This document shows, in pieces, positions 57,213 to 64,000 of a DNA stretch of 64,000 nucleotides. A program made the position numbers and the translations under genes. The number at the start of each line of letters is the position of its first letter. Position 1 is the first letter of the stretch. Location of the stretch: contig JBAJFE010000062.1 in the NCBI GenBank assembly GCA_037903355.1, positions 1,798,001 through 1,862,000 on the forward strand, read 5' to 3'. This stretch comes from Trichuris trichiura (taxonomy: Eukaryota; Nematoda; Enoplea; Trichinellida; Trichuridae). The notes under the pieces were generated by a model. It saw only the letters and a program-made list of their open reading frames with translations, was not told the DNA's origin and made no database searches.

Positions 57213-59545
57213 CAGTAGAACCTCCGAAGTTGACCACCTCCCTATGTCGATCACCTCCTAAGTTGACCGAATTTTGACCAGTTGGTTGGTCAGCACGTTA
57301 ATAAGCGCAAGGACAACCTCTATACGTCGACCACCACTGTAAGTGGGAAGTTGACCGCTTTAGCCGTCACCTGGTATATGCACGCAATGCTAACTTGCAC
57401 TCTGTAAATTGGCCACTTCAGTTTGCTCTGTGTCAGTCGCTAGCAGCTGTTAACCATCATTGCCTCAATGTGCTGTTACTCAACGTAGCGAAGTTTTTCA
57501 TTATCCTACATTGCAGATTCCTGATTACAGAACCGATTCCGTCGCTTTGACGATGCTTCTTTTATGCTTGCCGGCACAGCTTGCGCGTTTCCTCAAGTAC
57601 ATAAGCTCCCACCTACGCGTTGGCAGCATTCGCCCATTGAGGGAAATATGAAAAATCGAGCCTACTTGAACTCGTTCGCGTCGAGCTCAGTTCTATTCAT
57701 TCGCATTGGTATAGGTGTGCGGCAGGTTTTCTTAACGTGTCTTCGCGAGTAAAGATAGCCTGACTTACGCAGTAATAGACGCAGTAGTAGCTACCAAGCT
57801 GGTTGCAGTTTGCATTATGGCCAAACGGAAAGAATCGAGAGAGTTGGCACTGAAGGAAAAAGTGGATCTTATCCGCTTTCTCGAAACTAACAGTCAAAGC
57901 AAGACAGCAGAACGGTTTCATGTGAGCAAGACTACCGTTGGCAACATCCAGAGACGTAAACGTGAGTACTTGGAAAGATATGAGAAGGAAAGTGGAGACG
58001 CGCAGCTAAGAAAAAGGAGAACCTCCCTGGACCAAGTCAATGAAGCACCGTTACATTGGTTTAAGCAAATGAGAGCAGCTAATGCACGCATCTCTGGCCC
58101 AATGATCCAGAAAATTGCTAGAAAATTCGCCGTGGAATTCAGTTTCACAGGTTTCCAAGCATCAAACGGTTGGCTGGCAAAGTTCAAGCTCCGTTATCAG
58201 ATTTCTCAGAAAATCTTATGCAGTGAATCTAGCGAAGTTCTCGTCGAGGTCTAGGAAGACTTCATCTTGAAATTTCGTCATTTCGCCAGTGGCTTTTAGG
58301 AAGAAGACATATTCAATGCTGATGAATGCGGCTTGTTCTTCAAAGCTATGCCTGATAGAAGTCTTGTACTAAAAGGCGATAAATGCAAAAGCGGGAAGCT
58401 CTCCAAAGAACGCTTCACTGTGCTTCTTTGCGCTAGCGCAACTGGGGAGAAGTTGAAGCCATTGGTCATTGCTAAGTCAACGAAACCCCGAGCTTTTAAG
58501 AACTTGAAGCCTGATGACCTCCCTGCCACTTGGAGATCAAATAAATCCGCCTGGATGACAGCCGCCATATTCGAAGAGTGGGTAAGAAGTGTCGACGGAC
58601 AGATGAAGCGAATGAAACGTTCCATCTTATTGGTAGTAGACAACTGCCCGAGCCATCCCCACGTAAAAGACCTCACAAATGTCACGTTAAAATTCCTGCC
58701 CCCAAACACTACCTCAAAGAGCCAGCCTTTAGATCAAGGAGTAATTAAGACGTTTAAGGCGAAATACCGGACCCAGCTTCTGCGGTGGATCGTTGGCATA
58801 GCAGAACACACCAGCTCATTTGCGGGAGCGACTACGATTGCTGCGTCCGTTAGTGCTTTGGATCAATTCTTCCTGGAATAAGGTTCAACCGGAGGCAATA
58901 CGGAAATGCTTCAGGAGAGCTGGATTCGTCAGAGACGAAGAGGATCATGTCGAGCTCCGGCCTGATAGTCCCACTCCCGAAGTAGAGATTGAAGGAGTAA
59001 ACTTCGAAGATTTCGTTTCAATGGATGATGAATTGGCCACTTCTACCGAACCTGACCCACAAGCAATCTTTCAGTCTATACTAGCCGAAGCGGGACTGAG
59101 CCCAGAAGACGACGTAGAGGAGGAAAGTGAAAATGAGACGGAAATGGTACAGAAGCTGAAGGAAGAGGACGTCGGGCGCGTGTTAGCGCAGCTGAAGTGT
59201 TTTGCTGCTGAAAAATGTCCAAAGATGCTGAGCGCGGTAGCCATCGCGGAGACCGCCCTTGGTGCTTATGTTTGCAGTAAGAAGAAGCACCAGACTAGAA
59301 TTGATACCTTTTTCAGCAAGCAGTGTAGCCCCTAAAAAGCTTATGCTTGATTTTACAGTGTTGTTTTTATGCTTTTGACCGTTTAATAGACCTCCAATTG
59401 ATGCTCTGCAATAGAATAAAACGCATACAGATGCTAATCTGTTCAGCCGAGCCAGTTATACCGACAGTTCCAATATATTGACCACCTCCTACGTTGACCA
59501 GTTTTCTCCGGTCCCTTGGGTGGTCAACTTACGGAGGTTCTACTG
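57213..59545 (+). mobile_element. Tigger (pogo) DNA transposon, nearly full length
   Basis: Flanked by TA (57211-57212 and 59546-59547). Terminal inverted repeats begin CAGTAGAACCTCCGAAGTTG, the Tigger-type start, and end CTTACGGAGGTTCTACTG. Subterminal repeats of GTTGACCACCTCC occur at both ends. Length 2.33 kb fits autonomous Tigger elements. The transposase gene inside is interrupted. Confidence 0.93.
57817..59335 (+). pseudogene. Tigger transposase, interrupted
   Basis: 57817-58252 encodes the N-terminal helix-turn-helix (LALKEKVDLIRFLETNSQ, RFHVSKTTVGNIQRRKREYL) and CENP-B-like domain (FQASNGWLAKFKLRY). A stop after SSEVLVEV and another near 58300 interrupt the link to the catalytic domain (58333-58878) with ADECGLFFKAMPD, VVDNCPSHPHV and SKSQPLDQGVIKTF, a DDD triad. 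A frame change near 58870 leads to the C-terminal acidic region ending at 59335. Few lesions, so decay is recent compared with the copy at 1158. Confidence 0.88.
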
Positions 59546-59727
59546 TATCTTCAACGGCGTCAATGCTGATACGATCGACGCACGAACCGTGTTTCATGAT
59601 TTTCTTCACTTTTCTCGTCGAAAACGCCATCTTGCCAACGTTTACACAACCGCTAAGCAACTTTCTACCGTATCCTTGTGTACTTCTGTAAACTGCCTGA
59701 CAACTCTTATTTTTTGATATTCAAGTA

Positions 59728-59913
59728 CAGTAGAACCTCCGAAGTTGACCACCTCTCTATGTCGACCACCTCCCTAAGTTGACCGAATTTTGATCACTTG
59801 GTTGGTCCGCACATTAATAATATAATATACCCATAGCCTCTTATGTTGACCACCTCCTATGTTGACCAGTTTTTCCTAGTCCCTTGGGTGGTCAACTTAC
59901 GGAGGTTCTACTG
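59728..59913. mobile_element. Tigger-derived MITE, 186 bp
   Basis: TA-flanked, with both ends nearly identical to the termini of the 57-kb Tigger element (CAGTAGAACCTCCGAAGTTG ... CTTACGGAGGTTCTACTG). It consists of the two end regions only, so it is an internal deletion product mobilised in trans. It lies 180 bp from the parent-type element. Confidence 0.93.
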
Positions 59914-60747
59914 TATATCTGATCTATCCTGAGCACCGGTTTCACTTGACCTTAGTGAACAACCCAGTCAATGATGAGGCACGTGCACGCTCGACAGCCA
60001 CTGCTACAGAATTCCATGGTTACTGAAGGGTCACAAGGCTTTGCTTCCGCACTCATATCATTTATATCATCATTCCCCATCTCGAAGGTATCATCTGCAG
60101 CATGTCTTCTATCGACGATTGCCTTTCTTAAGCAGCAGAAAAATGATTGCAATCGTATCTTCTTGGAGACGAGCATACGGAGTCTCGCCTCTCATAGACT
60201 TCTTTCAATGGCGCCATTCATACTCCACTGAAACAATATCTTAACATGGCATTGTGAGACTTTCTCTTGTCTTATGGATTCCTTTGTCACTCAGGATAAC
60301 AGGTCCCAACTCTCTGTTCAAACTGAAGATTTTCATATCGTCATTGTTGGGATATCTCCAGCCAAAGATTCCAACTGCTGCTTTTACAGATGTGGCAGCG
60401 GACAGACAGATAGTTGCATTGATATCTTTTAGGGGATGAGCATGCCGACTGTAACTCTTGACAAACTTTTGCAAAGTTCACAGTTCTTACTCCCTTCCGC
60501 AATACCGTAGCAGAGGGGTACTGGAAGCGGCTTGCCGATGCAGCGCCCACTGTCGGTACACCCAGAAAAAGAACTTCCAAGTTCTGCAGCGTTCTAACGT
60601 TCACTTTCAGCCTGGTCGGGATTAGCTGTGGTCACTGTAACGCTGGTAATGATATCGTCAGCAGGATGGCTTTACCCGCGCTTGTAAAAACGTTCTTTCG
60701 AGTATGCTACCACGGTCGGGTAGCGCTGAGGTAACTATCATTATTAA

Positions 60748-60840
60748 ACTGTTTCTTTTACGGAATGTATGTCCCATCGAAAAATGTTTTTATTCTCCGG
60801 AGCTTTCGGGCCCATCGTGACCCGTCTTCAGCGGTAATAT
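60748..60840 (-). mobile_element. ~90-bp hammerhead-bearing insertion in repeat copy B
   Basis: Absent from the matching place in copy A (near 54035). Flanked by ATCATTATTAA (60737-60747) and ATCATTATTTAA (about 60838-60849), read as a target duplication. On the minus strand it contains CTGAAGA, stem CGGGTC / GGCCCG and GAAAGCTCC. This is the Penelope-type hammerhead-like motif in an insert with almost nothing else. Confidence 0.6.
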
Positions 60841-61759
60841 CATTATTTAATCTAAAAAACAAACTTTTTAGAAGACCGATGATGACAGGCATGCATGATT
60901 TGTAGCAGCAGTCCCACGTATGTACTCTATCATAGCGTCTTTTTGTTCTATGGACTAAGCGTCGTACTAGCACTATCTCCCTTAAGCTCTGCAATGAAGG
61001 AGAAAGCGGTGGCATGCAAGCAAGTAAATGATAGCTGCTTTGGAGAAAATAACTAACTTGAATAACGCCTATGCGCTACAGTTCCAAAAAAGAGTACTTC
61101 GTGAAAAGGAAGACACTAGTACGAAAGGACAAGGCTTTTCAGCTGTGAAGAGACAGTGAACTTAAAGATCGCTTTACTATTAGTCATGGTTGCCTATAAA
61201 GACGCCAGCTAGGGGAATAGTCTCTTAGCGGTAAGCCTATTATAACATTTATTGGTGCCTTCTTTTCTAACGTGAATAAAGTTATAACTGGTTGGTACTA
61301 TTAACGTGCGCTTTAAAGGAAACCGAAGCTAATGCTAGATTTCTAACAATGCGGTAGCTACTACGCTTTCTATATTGCTGTTCAACAGTTTTTAAACAGC
61401 GAAACTACTGTTGCTGAGCGCTTGGAGATGAAAGAAATATAGGCAAGTAAGCGGCGATAGGTTTACTCCTGCTGCTACTCGCCCACTTAAGAAAACAAAC
61501 GGACTAACTTACCGGCCAGGCGAGAATGGGCTTGTTCCGAGCTTCTGTCCGATAAGATCAGTTCTTTATACGACCCATCTACAGGCAATACACAGATGAA
61601 CCGATCACCGAGACGGAAGCACGATCTGACTACGCAGTCCAAACACAATTAGTCGCATATGTCTCTTGTGGAAATTCTGCGGCTTGCAACTCGTTCATTA
61701 GAATAACGTTCATCTCATAAACGTTAATTTTCCGCAGTCGTCGGACTCTGTACATTATT

Positions 61760-62090
61760 CGCCGTCAGCGCAAAGTGTGCCATCCATCGGGTCAGTCATC
61801 ATGTTAGCAAGCCATTCCATCCGACCAACTTTGGCAGAGGCCTCAGCTGTCAGCTCTATCTTGAACCGTCGAGCCTTGGTCCCACCTAGTCAGTCAGAGT
61901 TTGCGGCGAGCACCCAACCGACCTTCCGCGACGGCAGCAACACTAACAGCGGGCGGCAACAAGCAAACAAACGATATACCCGTTTGTTTTAAACTAACTG
62001 GATTTAAACTGTCGTCTTCCTCGTGTCTTTACCTTCCTTCTTCTCTGTCTTTCGCTGTACTCTTTGCTTCTCATGCCCGCATGCACATAC
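61760..62090. repeat. Dispersed repeat with hammerhead-like end, copy 2
   Basis: Counterpart of 33430-33780, inserted in large repeat copy B. An eroded GCTGACGG ... CGGAAAA string precedes it on the minus strand (about 61735-61780). Confidence 0.5.
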
Positions 62091-62399
62091 AGTACTATTA
62101 TGCGCAGGTAAGCGTGATTACACGTGCACTAGCATCGATGAACTTGATTATCTTTATGTTGTGTTTAAAGCATAGACTTGGCTATCTCTTTGTTGGTGTT
62201 GACAACTGTCAAGGTTAAAACTGCGTAATAATTTTGAGCTTACTGCGTGATCGAGTAAGCGCTGTAGATCGTTCGTTTGCTCATTACCGACGTTATCCCA
62301 TTCCGTTTTAATGGTATACTCTGAGACTCGCGTGTTTACCTATAAAATGCAGCTGTTACGAGACGCCTATGCAAGATTATAAAGCTGCAGTCCCGTTTT

Positions 62400-64000
62400 T
62401 GAACAGTGAGATAATATTCGTACGACTAACAACTACAGTTGGCATTTTGTGATTGGCACAAATAGCAGAGGAAGAGTGCTACTTATCTATATTGGGTTTA
62501 AGCCTAACGATTCAGATTCAGTGAAACTGTAAAGGCAGCAGTGCAGTTTTTTAAGCATTGCGCAGCAAGAAAAGTCAAGAAGTTCCCTTTCAGTGTATTT
62601 CCTCTTTTAGCATCATAAATAACATGGAGGGTGGGATGGATGCACGTGACAAAGAAAGAAAATAAAAGAATTCTGCAGAATTTAGAATACTGGATTATCG
62701 ATCAGTTGACTAACCTGCTTTGTAGAGGGCAAAGATAAACAAGAACAATAACAGCCAGGCAAGTGAGGATTAAACAACCGCCGAATCATCTAAAAATCAG
62801 CGCAGCCAACGGTCTACATAATGAAAGTAGAAATGTGGCCCAACCCGTCAATTATGCTGCAGGCGACTGTCTCGGTTGATAGCCAGAAGTGTCAGTGCAT
62901 GTGACGTCACAATCGGTAGTCTTCGGATACAGTTTCTCCTAACAGGAAATTATTAATAACTTATAGAGTGGATTTGTACTTAAATTGTTTCAGTATTATT
63001 TTTCTAAACAATGTCTTGATTTGTTGCTAAGTTTCCTATGGTCACTACGTTGATCAGCATCGGTCGCTGGTAAGGAATTAGGACATAACTTTGTCGTCTG
63101 TTCCAGTTTTAAAATGACAGCGAAACTTTTCTAACTAATACGTCGCGTCACCAGATAATAAATGTTCAGCTTCTCCCTTTTCCCGTTAATTTATCATCTG
63201 ATTGTAGCATAGATAGGAGGGTTGCACGTTTCCATTCGACATGTCAGCAGCCACAGTCGCGTCGAAATATTTAAAGTCTGACATTGAACAAGCAGAACTT
63301 GCTTTACGCTTCTGGCGGCGGTTTCGCAATTAGCCCAACTTCCCCGTGCCGGTAAGCCGTGTTTTGGTAGTCTATGTATGCTCATTTCTTACTTTTGTGT
63401 CCGCTACTGTGCGCGAGTCTCTTTTTGAGCAAAATCGATTTTTCGAAGCACAGAATTCCTTTGCGAACAATTTGTCAAGGTTGTAAATTTTCAGAACGAA
63501 TTTTTTTTCTCATTAGCCCTTTCACTAGCGTTTTACAGTTCAAATATCCATTCCATCAGAAAGCTGGGCCCACAAGGAACCAAATGAGTATTCAGTTTAC
63601 GTTGGCTGAACAAGATTGAGATCTTTCTCGCTTTTAAAGCACATTTTTTTAAAGTGTTGTTTTTCTTTTTGGTCGTCTTCCAAGTTTCTTCTAATACGTC
63701 AGGTTTTCTATATGTAATGGTCCCTGGTTTGTTGTTCAAATTTTATTCTTTAACAAGGATGATTTCAAACTTGCGGCTGTACTCTATCTTTTAAAATTTT
63801 TTTATGTGACGAATTTTAGAGCAGCGTTTAGCTAGGACAATGCGGCTTTTCATTATGAGATAGCCATAACCGAATTGTGACCTGTTGTACTGCTATCGCG
63901 TTCATTTAGTCGACAAGCTGTTGTGCACAGAAAAAACGTTAGAGGTTGAAGGCAATTCTTTAACTAGGTTAATAAAACTACTTTTCGTATAACAGCTGTG
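62400..64000. other. Intergenic region, nothing recognised
   Basis: Short frames only, none with recognisable similarity or a convincing exon chain. A gene may start beyond the window edge. Confidence 0.4.

Larger units (their letters stand above)
59940..62350. repeat. Large dispersed repeat, copy B, with insertions
   Basis: Second copy of the 53713-55360 repeat. Relative to copy A it has extra DNA at about 60100-60620, a small hammerhead-bearing insertion (60748-60840) and another at about 61640-62085 matching the repeat at 33430-33780. No coding sequence recognised. Confidence 0.6.

Noticed and set aside
1..64000. CRISPR arrays, bacterial operons or viral genomes
   Set aside because: No regularly spaced repeats, no operonic gene runs and no viral structural genes; all evidence is for animal nuclear DNA.

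Overview
This window is nuclear DNA of an invertebrate animal. Genes are split by GT-AG introns, many only about 47-60 bp long. There are no operon-like gene runs, and intergenic DNA is full of eukaryotic mobile elements. Very short introns, the gene content, a 2.5-copy GCCTAA tract matching the nematode telomere repeat, and the mix of pogo/Tigger, hAT and Penelope-like elements suggest a nematode, possibly of the enoplean (Trichuris/Trichinella) side. That is inference; no rRNA or mitochondrial marker is present.

Layout. 0-2.4 kb: two decayed pogo/Tigger transposons. 4.4-5.2 kb: an F-box gene (-). 5.86-10.20 kb: a nearly complete Penelope-like element (PLE1) with inverted terminal repeats, a 13-bp target duplication, an intact RT + GIY-YIG frame and a nested 1.58-kb hAT element. 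10.7-11.5 kb: SRP19 (-, five small exons). 12.2 kb: an E2 ubiquitin-conjugating enzyme. 13.4-15.0 kb: prefoldin subunit 5. 17.5-18.7 kb: calreticulin (-) with an ER-stress-type promoter. 20.3-25.1 kb: a 17-exon ABCG half transporter (-). 27.5 kb: the SMC5/6 subunit NSE1. 29.2-32.5 kb: a 3.2-kb palindrome made of two PLE copies. 34.7 kb: a probable MIF4G-like protein. 37.7-38.7 kb: SLC25A38, convergent with DBR1 (38.96-40.2 kb, -). 41.0-43.1 kb: WDR12 (-). 43.8-50.6 kb: SMG6 (-). 51.3-52.1 kb: NIFK (+). 53-64 kb: repeats only, including two copies of a ~1.6-kb dispersed repeat, an almost full-length Tigger, pogo/Tigger MITEs and a small hammerhead-bearing insertion.

The host genes are mostly housekeeping: RNA metabolism (SRP19, DBR1, SMG6), ribosome biogenesis (WDR12, NIFK), proteostasis (prefoldin, calreticulin, E2, F-box), genome stability (NSE1) and transport (SLC25A38, ABCG). 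Their proximity does not imply co-regulation.

The most interesting material is the Penelope system. Both insertions show the same architecture: target duplication of 12-14 bp, inverted terminal repeats carrying hammerhead-ribozyme-like motifs, and a one-sided extension of about 34-38 nt. Related fragments lie in the NIFK intron, inside the hAT element, inside a dispersed repeat and at 26 and 52.9 kb. Small elements also expanded two introns (WDR12 48 to 126 bp; NIFK about 60 to 257 bp), and in NIFK the target duplication copied the 5' splice site. Exon borders were read by eye and none was checked against transcripts.
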